Below, piece after piece: positions 26,132-34,517 of a stretch of 64,000 bases of DNA. The notes below the pieces were generated by a model. It saw only the letters and a list, made by a program, of their open reading frames with translations, had not been told where the DNA came from and made no database searches. How positions within the stretch are numbered: position 1 is the stretch's first letter; every line of letters starts with the position of its first letter. Made by a program: the position numbers and the translations under genes. The DNA is taken from NCBI RefSeq assembly GCF_014836875.1, contig NZ_JACSQC010000002.1:388834-452833 (forward strand), in the 5' to 3' direction. The DNA comes from Arthrobacter pullicola (GTDB taxonomy: Bacteria; Actinomycetota; Actinomycetes; Actinomycetales; Micrococcaceae).

Positions 26132-27745
26132 TTAGTGGAAGAAGTGGCGGGCGCCGGTGAAGTACATGGTGACGCCGGCGGCGTTGGCTGCCGCAATGAC
26201 CTCTTCATCGCGGACGGAGCCGCCGGGCTGGACGACGGCGCGGACGCCGGCGTTCAGCAGGATCTCCAGGCCGTCGGCAAAGGGGAAGAACGCGTCGGAG
26301 GCGGCCACCGCGCCGCGGGCGCGCTCGTCGTCCGCACCGGCCAGCGTATTGGCGCGCTCAACGGCCAGCTTGCAGGAGTCCACCCGGTTGACCTGGCCCA
26401 TGCCGACGCCGACGGAAGCGCCGTCGCGGGCCAGCAGGATCGCGTTGGACTTGGCGGCGCGGACCGCGGTCCAGGCGAAGACCAGGTCCGCCAGCGTCTT
26501 TTCGTCCGCAGCTTCACCGGCGGCCAGCGTCCAGTTGGCGGGGTTGTCGCCTTCGGCTTCAACGGTGTCGGGCTGCTGCATCAGCACACCGCCGGAGACC
26601 TGGCGGAACTCCACCGGGTTGCGGCCGTAGCCGTCGGGCAGCGTCAGCAGGCGGATGTTCTTTTTACGGGTCAGGATTTCCACGGCTTCGGGCTCGAAGT
26701 CGGGGGCGATGACCACCTCGGTGAAGATGTCCTTCACGGTCTCGGCCATTCCGGCGGTGACGGTGCGGTTGGCGGCGATCACTCCACCGTAGGCGGAGAC
26801 CGGATCGCAGGCATGCGCCTTCAGGTGGGCGTTGGCGATGGGGTCCGCTGCGCCCGGGGAGGCCACGGCCACACCGCAGGGATTGGCATGCTTGACGACG
26901 GCGACAGCGGGTTCGTCGAAGTCGAACGCGGCGCGCAGGGCGGCATCGGCGTCGACGTAGTTGTTGTAGGACATGGCCTTGCCGTGCAGCTGATCTGCCT
27001 GGGCAACGCCGGGCATCGAGTCCTGGTCAGCGTAAAGCGCTGCGGCCTGGTGCGGGTTTTCGCCGTAGCGCAGCACCTCCGAGCGTTCCAGTGCCATGCC
27101 GGAGTACGCGGGCCAGGTGGATCCTTCTTCAGAACCGTCGCCGAACTGCGCGGCAGTCCACTTGGCTACGGCGGTGTCGTACGCGGCGGTGTGGGCGAAA
27201 GCCTCGGCAGCCAGCCGGCGTCGTTCATTCAGGTCAAAACCGCCTTCAGCGGCGGCCGTGGTGACGGCTGCGTACTTGGCCGGGTCGACGACGACGGCGA
27301 CCGACGGGTGGTTCTTCGCCGCGGCGCGGACCATGGAGGGTCCGCCGATGTCGATCTGCTCCACAACATCATCCTGGGCTGCGCCGGACTTCACGGTTTC
27401 CACGAACGGGTAGAGGTTGACGACCACCAGGTCGAAGGCTTCGATGCCGAGTTCCTCGAGCTGGTCACGGTGGTCCTGGCGGCGGCGGTCGGCGAGGATG
27501 CCGGCGTGCACGCGCGGGTGCAGGGTTTTGACCCGGCCATCCAGGCATTCGGCAAAGCCGGTGACCTCTGCGACCTCGGTGACCGGTACGCCGGCTGCAG
27601 CGATCTGCTTGGCGGTGGAGCCGGTGGAGACGATGCTGACGCCGGCAGCGGAGAGGCCCTGGGCCAGTTCCGTCAGTCCGGTCTTGTCATAAACCGAGAT
27701 CAGGGCCCGGCGGATGGGGACACGGTCGAGGGGGGTGTGTTTCAC
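26132..27745 (-). CDS. purH: Bifunctional AICAR formyltransferase / IMP cyclohydrolase
   Basis: Last two steps of purine synthesis: it formylates AICAR (ZMP) using 10-formyl-THF and cyclises the product to IMP; 537 residues. The N-terminal cyclohydrolase domain starts at [11 protein letters not shown], and the formyltransferase domain has [12 protein letters not shown] and KHANPCGVA with the catalytic Lys-His. I chose GTG 27745 because GGAG lies 8 bases upstream; a GTG at 27754 is also in frame. Unlike in many actinobacteria, purN is not adjacent but lies 8.3 kb away. It consumes the ligand of the glyA riboswitch. Confidence 0.96.
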   Translation of the reverse strand: MKHTPLDRVPIRRALISVYDKTGLTELAQGLSAAGVSIVSTGSTAKQIAAAGVPVTEVAEVTGFAECLDGRVKTLHPRVHAGILADRRRQDHRDQLEELGIEAFDLVVVNLYPFVETVKSGAAQDDVVEQIDIGGPSMVRAAAKNHPSVAVVVDPAKYAAVTTAAAEGGFDLNERRRLAAEAFAHTAAYDTAVAKWTAAQFGDGSEEGSTWPAYSGMALERSEVLRYGENPHQAAALYADQDSMPGVAQADQLHGKAMSYNNYVDADAALRAAFDFDEPAVAVVKHANPCGVAVASPGAADPIANAHLKAHACDPVSAYGGVIAANRTVTAGMAETVKDIFTEVVIAPDFEPEAVEILTRKKNIRLLTLPDGYGRNPVEFRQVSGGVLMQQPDTVEAEGDNPANWTLAAGEAADEKTLADLVFAWTAVRAAKSNAILLARDGASVGVGMGQVNRVDSCKLAVERANTLAGADDERARGAVAASDAFFPFADGLEILLNAGVRAVVQPGGSVRDEEVIAAANAAGVTMYFTGARHFFH

Positions 27746-27998
27746 GGAAGGCACTCCAGGTGACGTGGTTTCGGCAGATCGAGCCGTGACGTCCGCGCAT
27801 GGCGGCCGGGCGGGCCCGGGACCAGTTTATGCTCCGGGCGGCGGCGATCGCCGATCCCGGGTAACAGTCCTCGGGTCTGCGGACTCATTCGAACCGATAT
27901 CCTTCCTGTGGTGCCATCGCAGATGTCCGGGAGCCTGCCTTCCGGAACGCGGCACGGCAGCAGAAATCACCATCCGTGGGCAGGAATCAGGGGCTTAG

Positions 27999-28859
27999 AT
28001 GAAGCGGCGCATCAGGATCTTCTCGGTGCTGTCGGGGCTCGTTGCAGTGGTGCTGCTTGGCGTACTTCTCCTGCCCGCCCCCTACGCGGCCTTCTCCACC
28101 GCCGCTGCAGCCGTGGGCTGGCAGACAACTCCCCTGGCTCCGCAGCCGCGGCCGTGGGAACCCGGGACCAACGATCCCCTGGTGCACGCAGAGACCTCAG
28201 ACGGCAGTTACCGATGGTCGGGATCAGACAGTGCACAGCTGGATATTCCGGACGAACTCCTGGCCCGGGCCGGAAGCGGGGAACCGCTGCCGGTGCTCCT
28301 AGAGGGAACCTCCGAAGGCCTGATGCGGCTCGTTCGGATGCTGGAAGCCACCTCCGGGGCCTCCTACCCGAGCACGGTCCTCACCGCAGATGAACCGGAG
28401 GACGGCCAGACGTGGGCGCCTGACCCTTCCTTCGTGCTGCTGGATGTCAAGGACAACCGGTTCTATGTGGAGGCGTCCGGCCAGTGGACGGTGGAGGCGG
28501 AAATTCCGCTCCTTCCGGCTGCGGCGGGCGGAAGCACGCAGGGCAACGGGTCCGGGATCTTCCGCTACGACGGCGCTGCCGCTTCCGGGCGGTTCGACAC
28601 CGCCGGCCGCAGTGACCCGCTGCTTTACGTCCTGGCGCACTCCGCGGCCGGAACGGATTTCCTGGGTGTCCCCGACGAAGAAGGGCGGCTGGAATGGGAC
28701 ACGGACGGACCCATCTGGTTTCAGGTCTACGCGAGCGGACCCTGGACTTTCCAGGCCGACCCGGCTTTCCCGGCCGACCCGCCTTTCCCGGCCGACCCGG
28801 CTTTCCCGGCCGACCTGCCTTTCCTTGCCGACCCGCCGGACTCTGATCCCGCGGCTTGA
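27999..28859 (+). CDS. Membrane-anchored protein of unknown function with C-terminal hexapeptide repeats
   Basis: 286 residues; no family recognised. Residues 5-27 form an uncleaved-looking signal anchor, so the rest is probably outside the cytoplasm. The body resembles no enzyme; it contains paired beta-rich stretches (WTVEAEIPLL, WTFQADPAF) such as those in small extracytoplasmic binding domains. The last 30 residues are a DPAFPA-type hexapeptide repeated four times from an 18-bp DNA tandem repeat. AGGGG precedes the ATG. It lies 54 bases before the AAA ATPase gene and diverges from purH, so it may be the first gene of that cluster. Confidence 0.75.
   Translation: MKRRIRIFSVLSGLVAVVLLGVLLLPAPYAAFSTAAAAVGWQTTPLAPQPRPWEPGTNDPLVHAETSDGSYRWSGSDSAQLDIPDELLARAGSGEPLPVLLEGTSEGLMRLVRMLEATSGASYPSTVLTADEPEDGQTWAPDPSFVLLDVKDNRFYVEASGQWTVEAEIPLLPAAAGGSTQGNGSGIFRYDGAAASGRFDTAGRSDPLLYVLAHSAAGTDFLGVPDEEGRLEWDTDGPIWFQVYASGPWTFQADPAFPADPPFPADPAFPADLPFLADPPDSDPAA
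28758..28829 (+). repeat. 18-bp coding tandem repeat, four copies
   Basis: Four adjoining 18-bp units (consensus GACCCGGCTTTCCCGGCC) plus a partial fifth, encoding DPAFPA, DPPFPA, DPAFPA, DLPFLA. The last unit is the most diverged. They sit at the 3' end of the 286-residue membrane-anchored protein gene. Confidence 0.92.
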
Positions 28860-28913
28860 TTCAAGGCCGTGCCCGCCGGCTCCCGGGCTAAAGTAGTGGT
28901 GTAGGGGGGATAG

Positions 28914-30545
28914 ATGACTTTTAGTGAGAATTTTGAGCAGGCCCTGAAGGCCCGTGTTCCTGTGATTTATGTGCAGACACATGAGGAACACCGGCTGCAG
29001 GCCGAGATTCTGCGCATCGCTGAAGCACAGCGCACTCCGCGCACGGTGTGGACCTGGAACGCCGCCACCGGCCTGACCCGCCCGGATGGCAGCAGTCGGG
29101 GAGGTACGGCAGCACCCGCCCGCGCACTGGAGGAGGCCCTTGGCACCCAGGAAGCCGCGATCTACCTCTTCTGTGACCTGCACGCGTTCTTCGGCAGCGA
29201 CCACCGCCCGGCCGACGCCGAGGTGGTCCGCCGGGTCCGCGACGTCGCCGCCGGTTTCCGGACCGGTGTACACCCCCGGGTACTGGTCGTCACCGGGCCG
29301 GTGCTGCGGATCCCGCCCGAGTTGGAAAAAGCGCTCACCATCGTCGATTTCCCGCTGCCGGGACGGGCAGAGCTCGCGGCCATGCTGGACGCCATGATCG
29401 CGCAGAACGGCGGTCCCATTACGGTTGACCTCAGCCCCGCGGACCATGAGGGCATCGTCCAGGCCGCTCTGGGACTGACCATGGCCGAGGCCGAAAATGC
29501 CTTCGCCCGGGCGATGGTCAACGACGGCAGGCTCTGTGCCGCGGACATCCAGACGGTGCTGGAGGAAAAGCGGCAGGCGGTGCGCAAGTCCGGGGTGCTG
29601 GACTACGTCGACGCCGGCATCGATCTGGACAAGGTCGGCGGCCTCAACAATCTCAAGAGCTGGCTCTCCCGGCGCCAGGGTTCCTGGCTGGAAGAGGCAG
29701 CGGCCTTCGGCCTGCCGTCTCCCCGCGGTGCCCTGATCACCGGGGTTCCCGGCTGTGGCAAGTCCCTGACGGCCAAGGCGACAGCTGCCTCCTGGGGCCT
29801 GCCGCTGCTGCGTTTCGACATTGGCCGGGTCTTCGCCGGGCTGGTGGGCTCCAGCGAGCAGAACATGCGCAGCGCTCTGGCCACCGCCGAGGCGATTTCC
29901 CCCTGTGTGCTGTGGATTGACGAGATCGAGAAAGGTTTCGCCGGAACCTCCTCAGACGGTGACTCCGGAACTGCCTCACGTGTCTTCGCTGCCTTTCTCA
30001 CCTGGATGCAGGAGAAAAAGCATCCGGTGTTCGTGGTGGCCACGGCCAACAACATCGACCGGCTCCCGCCGGAATTCCTGCGGAAGGGCCGGTTCGATGA
30101 AATCTTCTTTGTCGATCTGCCCACCGAGGCCGAACGCACGGCCATCTGGCAGCTTCAGCTTCAGGGCCGGGCAACCCCCGCGAACGGGCTGGCTGCCGTG
30201 GCCGTGGCCCCGGAGGCACTGGGACCCCTGATCTCCGCCAGCCAGGGTTACTCCGGTGCCGAAATCGAGCAGGCTGTGGTCGCCGCCCTCTACGATGCGT
30301 TCGCCGAACACCGCCCGGTCACGGTCCCGGACCTGGAGCGGGCCGTACTGAACATGATTCCGCTGTCGGTTACCCAGGCAGAGGAGATCGGCCGCATCCG
30401 TTCGTGGGCACGGCTGCGCGCCGTGGGTGCCACGGCCAGCGGAGACCTCGACGACGACGCGGCACACGCTGCGTCCCAGCCGGTTCCCGCGGCCGCTCAC
30501 GGACAACCGGTGCCGGACCGTGGAGGACGAACCGTCGATTTCTAG
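28914..30545 (+). CDS. Ycf46-like AAA+ ATPase
   Basis: 543 residues. The N-terminal ~200 residues form a degenerate P-loop-like domain without Walker A; a complete AAA domain follows: Walker A GVPGCGKS (277-284), Walker B VLWIDEIE (332-339), sensor VATANNID and the arginine stretch RKGRFDE. This two-part layout matches the plastid/cyanobacterial Ycf46 group, whose function is poorly known. The C-terminus ends GGRTVDF, a motif shared with two proteins encoded downstream. GGGGGGATAG precedes the ATG. It should act as a remodelling ATPase for the membrane proteins of the same operon; that is inference. Confidence 0.9.
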   Translation: MTFSENFEQALKARVPVIYVQTHEEHRLQAEILRIAEAQRTPRTVWTWNAATGLTRPDGSSRGGTAAPARALEEALGTQEAAIYLFCDLHAFFGSDHRPADAEVVRRVRDVAAGFRTGVHPRVLVVTGPVLRIPPELEKALTIVDFPLPGRAELAAMLDAMIAQNGGPITVDLSPADHEGIVQAALGLTMAEAENAFARAMVNDGRLCAADIQTVLEEKRQAVRKSGVLDYVDAGIDLDKVGGLNNLKSWLSRRQGSWLEEAAAFGLPSPRGALITGVPGCGKSLTAKATAASWGLPLLRFDIGRVFAGLVGSSEQNMRSALATAEAISPCVLWIDEIEKGFAGTSSDGDSGTASRVFAAFLTWMQEKKHPVFVVATANNIDRLPPEFLRKGRFDEIFFVDLPTEAERTAIWQLQLQGRATPANGLAAVAVAPEALGPLISASQGYSGAEIEQAVVAALYDAFAEHRPVTVPDLERAVLNMIPLSVTQAEEIGRIRSWARLRAVGATASGDLDDDAAHAASQPVPAAAHGQPVPDRGGRTVDF

Positions 30546-30632
30546 GAGTTGCCGACTTGCTGGAGCATCTCGATCTACCCGGAATCCAGGCTGGCTTTTC
30601 CCCTTTTCGCCGGACTTTGTAAGGAGCCAACA

Positions 30633-30845
30633 ATGCACAACAAGCAGTTGATCGTCAGCGTCCGGCCCGATGGCAGCGTCTTCGCTGACACCCGCAACAT
30701 TTACGGTGATGAGTGCCTGGACTACATCACTGTCCTCGAGGACCTGCTCGACGCCACAACTGAGTCCAGCAGCTATACGGAGGACCACACGCGCACGGCA
30801 GTCGACGCCGTTGTGGAGGCGCGCAATGAGCACTCGGCTTCCTGA
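30633..30845 (+). CDS. DUF2997-like small protein
   Basis: A 70-residue protein beginning MHNKQLIVSVRPDGSVFADT, a beta-hairpin pattern like DUF2997, then an acidic helix with DECLDYITVLEDLLD. DUF2997 proteins are small, of unknown function, and from memory are often encoded with DUF1257 proteins and Ycf46-like ATPases, as here. AAGGAG lies 6 bases before the ATG. Its 3' end overlaps the radical SAM gene by 20 bases. Assignment by pattern; a profile search would settle it. Confidence 0.7.
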   Translation: MHNKQLIVSVRPDGSVFADTRNIYGDECLDYITVLEDLLDATTESSSYTEDHTRTAVDAVVEARNEHSAS

Positions 30846-31779
30846 CCCGGCGGTCGGGTCCGGGGACCGTAATGGTGCTCCCGGGCGCGCTTTGCGCGGG
30901 GATGCGGCTCGCGGTTCCGCAGCACCCCTGGATACCGCCCAGGCTCTTAAGACCTCCGCGCCCCGCAACGCAGCGGCGCTGCTTGAGTCAGCTTCGCCCC
31001 AGTACTCCTCCGCGCCCCTCACTATCGCCGCGCCCCACAATTCCTCCGCTCCCCCAGCCGGCCCCGCCGGCGTCCTGCGTTATGCCCGCTTCCTTGCCGC
31101 CACGGAGGCGGAGGGACCAGGCAAACGGGCTGCGCTGTGGCTGCAGGGCTGTTCCATCCATTGTCCCGGGTGCTTCAATCCCCACCTGTGGAGCGCCCGC
31201 GGAGGCAAGGAAGCGGATACCTCACAGAAAGCCCAGCTGTTTGTGGAGCAGGCCGTCCGGGCAGGTGCCGAGGGCCTGACCCTGCTGGGCGGCGAACCAT
31301 TCGAGCAGGCGGCCGCTGCCGCCGTCGTCGCCTCCGCGTTCCGCAGGGCGGGCTTGGGCGTGATGACATTCACCGGCTACACCTATCCGGACCTGCAGCG
31401 GTGGGCGCAGGAACGCCCCGATATCTCGGCGCTGCTGGAAGCTACCGACCTGCTCGCTGACGGACCGTACCTCGCCGGCCGGCCGGAACGGATCCGCCCC
31501 TGGATCGGCTCGACGAACCAGGGCCTGCGGGCTCTCACCGACCGGTACCGCGGCAGGATTCCCGGTGCGGACGGCAATCCCAGTTCTTCGCCGGCCAGCT
31601 CCCCGGACGGCGGTGACCGGCTGGAAGTCCGGGTCGCTCCGGACGGGACGGTCGCCGTTAACGGCTGGGCCGAAACGGCAGCGCTGGAGTACCTCCTCTA
31701 CGGGCTGAACCGGCCGGTTCCCGCCCGCAGCCCATCCCCCACCGTGCCTTCGGGCGCTGCATCGAAAGAGGCACCATGA
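30826..31779 (+). CDS. Radical SAM protein, NrdG-like activating-enzyme family
   Basis: 317 residues. The C109-x3-C113-x2-C116 cluster motif in GCSIHCPGCFNPHLW and LLGGEPFEQ (the SAM-binding GGEP at 155-158) define a 4Fe-4S radical SAM enzyme of the activase type. These usually place a glycyl radical on a partner such as NrdD or PFL, but no glycyl-radical enzyme is visible here. The first ~78 residues are low-complexity Ala/Pro/Ser, absent from typical NrdG. GGAGG precedes the ATG. It overlaps both neighbours (20 and 4 bases), so it is strictly coupled to them. Confidence 0.9.
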   Translation: MSTRLPDPAVGSGDRNGAPGRALRGDAARGSAAPLDTAQALKTSAPRNAAALLESASPQYSSAPLTIAAPHNSSAPPAGPAGVLRYARFLAATEAEGPGKRAALWLQGCSIHCPGCFNPHLWSARGGKEADTSQKAQLFVEQAVRAGAEGLTLLGGEPFEQAAAAAVVASAFRRAGLGVMTFTGYTYPDLQRWAQERPDISALLEATDLLADGPYLAGRPERIRPWIGSTNQGLRALTDRYRGRIPGADGNPSSSPASSPDGGDRLEVRVAPDGTVAVNGWAETAALEYLLYGLNRPVPARSPSPTVPSGAASKEAP

Positions 31780-32246
31780 GCGTATCCCTGTTGCTGATTC
31801 CCGCGGCTATGGCGGCCCTGCCGGCGGCGATGTCAGCTGCCGCCGCAGCCATGGAGAAGGCCGTCAATCCCGCTGATGACACAGCGCATTTCCGTGTGCA
31901 GACGCGCATGAAGGACATCGGCCTGCTGCAGCTTGCCATTGGCGATACCGGCGGAGTCGTCCGGAAAGCCGGCCCTGGGCGAATTACCGCGGCCTGGCAG
32001 GAGCACGTAGCCATGTTCACCTGCGGGGACGACGGCGTTTGGGCAGTCCACTTCGACGGTCCCGAAGCGAGCCTGGAACAGGCTGAAACGATCCTCCAGG
32101 ATCTCGATTCTGCCTATGCCCGCCGGGTGCAGTCGGCCGTGGTCCAGCGCCTCAAGGAACGGGCCGGCGGCGCGAATCTCCAGCTGCAGTCCGAAACGGT
32201 GGAGGAAGACAACACTGTCACTCTGGTCCTGAACGTCCGCGCCTGA
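31776..32246 (+). CDS. DUF1257-like (Ycf35-related) protein with N-terminal hydrophobic segment
   Basis: 156 residues. From HFRVQTRMKDIGLLQLAI (residue 37 on) it follows the DUF1257/Ycf35 pattern: an N-terminal beta strand and helix, then a Tyr-Ala-containing helix (LDSAYARRVQSAVVQRL) and a closing beta strand (TVTLVLNV). Known members usually start directly with MSHF; here about 30 hydrophobic Ala/Met/Leu residues come first, perhaps a membrane anchor. The start overlaps the radical SAM stop by 4 bases. Function unknown; partner proteins are probably the ATPase and the DUF2997-like protein. Confidence 0.65.
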   Translation: MSVSLLLIPAAMAALPAAMSAAAAAMEKAVNPADDTAHFRVQTRMKDIGLLQLAIGDTGGVVRKAGPGRITAAWQEHVAMFTCGDDGVWAVHFDGPEASLEQAETILQDLDSAYARRVQSAVVQRLKERAGGANLQLQSETVEEDNTVTLVLNVRA

Positions 32247-32247
32247 C

Positions 32248-33276
32248 ATGTCTGCACCGGCCATGTCTGCACCACCGGCGGATTCGGTTCCCGCAGCCCC
32301 GGGCTACGGATGGATGCTGCGGCGCAGTCTCTGGATCCTGGCCCCTGTCCTCTCCATGGGACTGCTCACGGGACCGGTGCTGCTGCTTCTCGGCTGGCGG
32401 GCCAGGGCGTCGAACTTTCTCTGGCCCGGTGCTGTCTACACCGGAGCCGCAGCGGTTTCCTTCCTGATGAACGAGGACGCTGGGCCTATCCTGCGGACCC
32501 TCATCTGGATCCTTGGGACCATGCACTGCCTGATCATCACTCCGGCTTGGCTGCGCGGATGCTGGTGGGCGGCTCCCGTGTCCTCGTCCCGAAAAGCACG
32601 GGGCGAGACTGCGGGAGCTGATCAGGGTGCCGGGACAGCTCCGGCAGCTGGACTCGCGGGGCCACCCGGGAGCCCGGCAGCTCTCCTGCTGTCAGATCCC
32701 GGTATCCAGGCAGGGGCGTTCTACGCCGGCAGTTCGGAGGACAGTGTTTCTGGAAGCGGTGGTTCCGATGGTGGTGCCGGTGGCCATGACGCTGGTGTTT
32801 TCGCTGGGAGTAACGATGGACAGGCTGCGGGTGGCCGTGCCTCTGCTCGGGTCGGTGCCGGCTCCGGTGCCGGTTCCGGTTCCGGTTCCGGTTCCATGGG
32901 AGGGCGCGGTACGGGAGGCCGCGGTGCGGGAACGCGCGGTACGGGGAGCGCATCCGCGCGCCCCGGATCAGGGAGTTTCGGGGGTGCCGTCCCTGCCGGA
33001 GCGCCGCATTCCGGCGCTGACGTTGGCGCCCTGTTGCTGAACGTTAATGCCGCATCGGAGCGGGATTTGCGGCAGCTTCCGGGGATCGGGCGCCAGCGCG
33101 CCGCCCAGACGGTCCGCCTGCGTATGCAGGAGGGGCCCTTCCTGTCGCTTGAGGATTATGGTCAACGGCTTAATCTTGGACCTCAGGTAACCGACCGGCT
33201 GCGCGGCCGGGTACGCTTCGGCGACGGACCCGGCAGGTCCTCGGCCAACGGATTCGGGCGAAAGGTGGACTACTGA
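32248..33276 (+). CDS. Membrane protein with C-terminal helix-hairpin-helix domain (copy 1)
   Basis: 342 residues in four parts: about three membrane helices in residues 25-100, a 150-residue Gly/Ala/Ser-rich linker (partly GGTTCC hexanucleotide repeats), a ComEA-like helix-hairpin-helix unit (LLNVNAASERDLRQLPGIG to LSLEDYGQRLNL), and a short tail ending GRKVDY. The hairpin could bind DNA or another protein. It begins 1 base after the DUF1257-like stop and overlaps copy 2 by 1 base. Architecture matches copy 2, so the pair arose by duplication. No known family name. Confidence 0.85.
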   Translation: MSAPAMSAPPADSVPAAPGYGWMLRRSLWILAPVLSMGLLTGPVLLLLGWRARASNFLWPGAVYTGAAAVSFLMNEDAGPILRTLIWILGTMHCLIITPAWLRGCWWAAPVSSSRKARGETAGADQGAGTAPAAGLAGPPGSPAALLLSDPGIQAGAFYAGSSEDSVSGSGGSDGGAGGHDAGVFAGSNDGQAAGGRASARVGAGSGAGSGSGSGSMGGRGTGGRGAGTRGTGSASARPGSGSFGGAVPAGAPHSGADVGALLLNVNAASERDLRQLPGIGRQRAAQTVRLRMQEGPFLSLEDYGQRLNLGPQVTDRLRGRVRFGDGPGRSSANGFGRKVDY

Positions 33277-34280
33277 TGAGCGCTGCCAGTGCCGGCGAAT
33301 CCGAGCAGCCCACCACCGCGTGGAAGATCCGGAACAGTCTTTGGGTGTTTATGTGCGTGGGTACCTTCGGACTGGCGGCACCCTGGATCATCCTTTATGT
33401 AGCCGTCGCTTCCCGGCGCCCGGCCTGGATGGCCTTCGGCGCTGGGCTGGCTGCTGCCTCCCTTACTTCCATGGTTTGGCTGAGCGGTGCTGCCATTTGG
33501 CAGCGTGAGGCTTCCGACTGGCTGCTTATGGCCGTCTGGCTGGGCGGCAGCGCCTTCGCGGCAGGAGCCAACCGGGAGTACCTGCGAATCAAGTGGGCGG
33601 CCCGGAAGGATGTCAACGCCGCCTTCCCCGCGGCACCGTCGATCCCGGCCAGGCGGACCAGGGGTGGAGCAGCGAAGACCTCCCGCACCGGCACCCCGGC
33701 GGGCCGGCAACGGGGTAAGCCCCAGGGCTCCGGCAGGGTGAGCACCGGAGCGGCCACGCATCGGCGGGGACCGGGTCCAGACGGCGCAAGCACGCCGCCT
33801 GGGAGCCGCCAGCATGCCCCACAGCCTCAGGCAGGTACCCCTGCGGCGGCCAAACGCGGCGCATGGCAGGGGGCAAGCAGCGTCCAGGACTCTGTCTCTG
33901 GCCCCGGCCCGGCACACAGCCCCGGCCCCGCACACAGCCAGTCACCACGTGCCCCGGGCGGCGTTGGACCCGCATCTGCACCCAACGCCGCCCCCGGTTC
34001 CGCCCCCAAGCGGGAACCGCTGGCGGCCGGGGCAGGTCCTGAAATGGAGCCGGTGGAAGTCAACAGTGCCTCTGCGGCGGCGTTCGCCGCTCTGCCTGGT
34101 TTTGACGCCGGGCTGGCGGCCCGTGCGGTGAGTCTGCGGCAGGGACGGCCCTATGCGTCTGTCGAGCAATTTGCCGAAAGACTCGCGCTCCAGCCCCATG
34201 TTTTCCTGCGCATCCGGAACCGTCTGTCCTGCCGGGTTGCTTCCGTTCAGCCAGGATTAGGGCGCCGGGTCGACTACTGA
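33276..34280 (+). CDS. Membrane protein with C-terminal helix-hairpin-helix domain (copy 2)
   Basis: 334 residues with the same order of parts as copy 1: about three membrane helices (residues 24-97), a basic Ala/Pro/Gly-rich linker, a helix-hairpin-helix unit (VEVNSASAAAFAALPGF to VEQFAERLAL) and the tail GRRVDY. The hairpin lacks the usual PGIG turn of ComEA (PGFD here), so nucleic-acid binding is less certain. It ends the operon; no strong terminator follows. The DNA of the linker carries short C-rich repeats near 33900-33930. Confidence 0.85.
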   Translation: MSAASAGESEQPTTAWKIRNSLWVFMCVGTFGLAAPWIILYVAVASRRPAWMAFGAGLAAASLTSMVWLSGAAIWQREASDWLLMAVWLGGSAFAAGANREYLRIKWAARKDVNAAFPAAPSIPARRTRGGAAKTSRTGTPAGRQRGKPQGSGRVSTGAATHRRGPGPDGASTPPGSRQHAPQPQAGTPAAAKRGAWQGASSVQDSVSGPGPAHSPGPAHSQSPRAPGGVGPASAPNAAPGSAPKREPLAAGAGPEMEPVEVNSASAAAFAALPGFDAGLAARAVSLRQGRPYASVEQFAERLALQPHVFLRIRNRLSCRVASVQPGLGRRVDY

Positions 34281-34437
34281 GGCGGCCTCCGGAGCCACCT
34301 CCCGGGCCGCGCCCCACCTCCCCTCAACTCCGCGGGGGCCTCTGCCCGACCCTGCGCCTGGCCCTTCGTCGACCTCTGCACCGGGACTTGAGGCGAGCCG
34401 AAAAAAGTCACGATGTTCCGGCGTCGGGGGGCGATTC

Positions 34438-34487
34438 TGTCAAATTCGTTGTACAGTTGCACGAGTTTCGACGAAATTGACTATAAC
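34438..34487 (+). promoter_or_regulatory. Inverted repeat and candidate promoter of an MFS transporter gene
   Basis: TGTCAAATTCGT (34438-34449) and ACGAAATTGACT (34471-34482) form 12-bp arms with 10 matches; inside lies a perfect palindrome TTTCGACGAAA (34466-34476). TTGCAC (34457) and TATAAC (34482) could be -35 and -10, though the 19-base spacing is long. This AT-rich block stands out from its surroundings and is a likely operator. Confidence 0.55.
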
Positions 34488-34517
34488 TCCCCCTCCTGCG
34501 GCGGAAGGCCCTCCCCC

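Noticed and set aside
24934-26160. 408-codon plus-strand frame opposite icd
   Set aside because: Antisense shadow; icd is complete with a proper ribosome site.
26048-27763. 571-codon plus-strand frame opposite purH
   Set aside because: Shadow of purH caused by GC bias; sequence is Gly/Val/Arg-rich with no motif.
27755-27998. Possible second ZTP riboswitch upstream of purH
   Set aside because: I looked for the CTGGCG and GCCTGGGC blocks on the minus strand and found no matching pair.
28299-31040. Two minus-strand frames (382 and 354 codons) opposite the ATPase cluster
   Set aside because: They run through several confirmed plus-strand genes and their overlaps; compositionally biased and without motifs.
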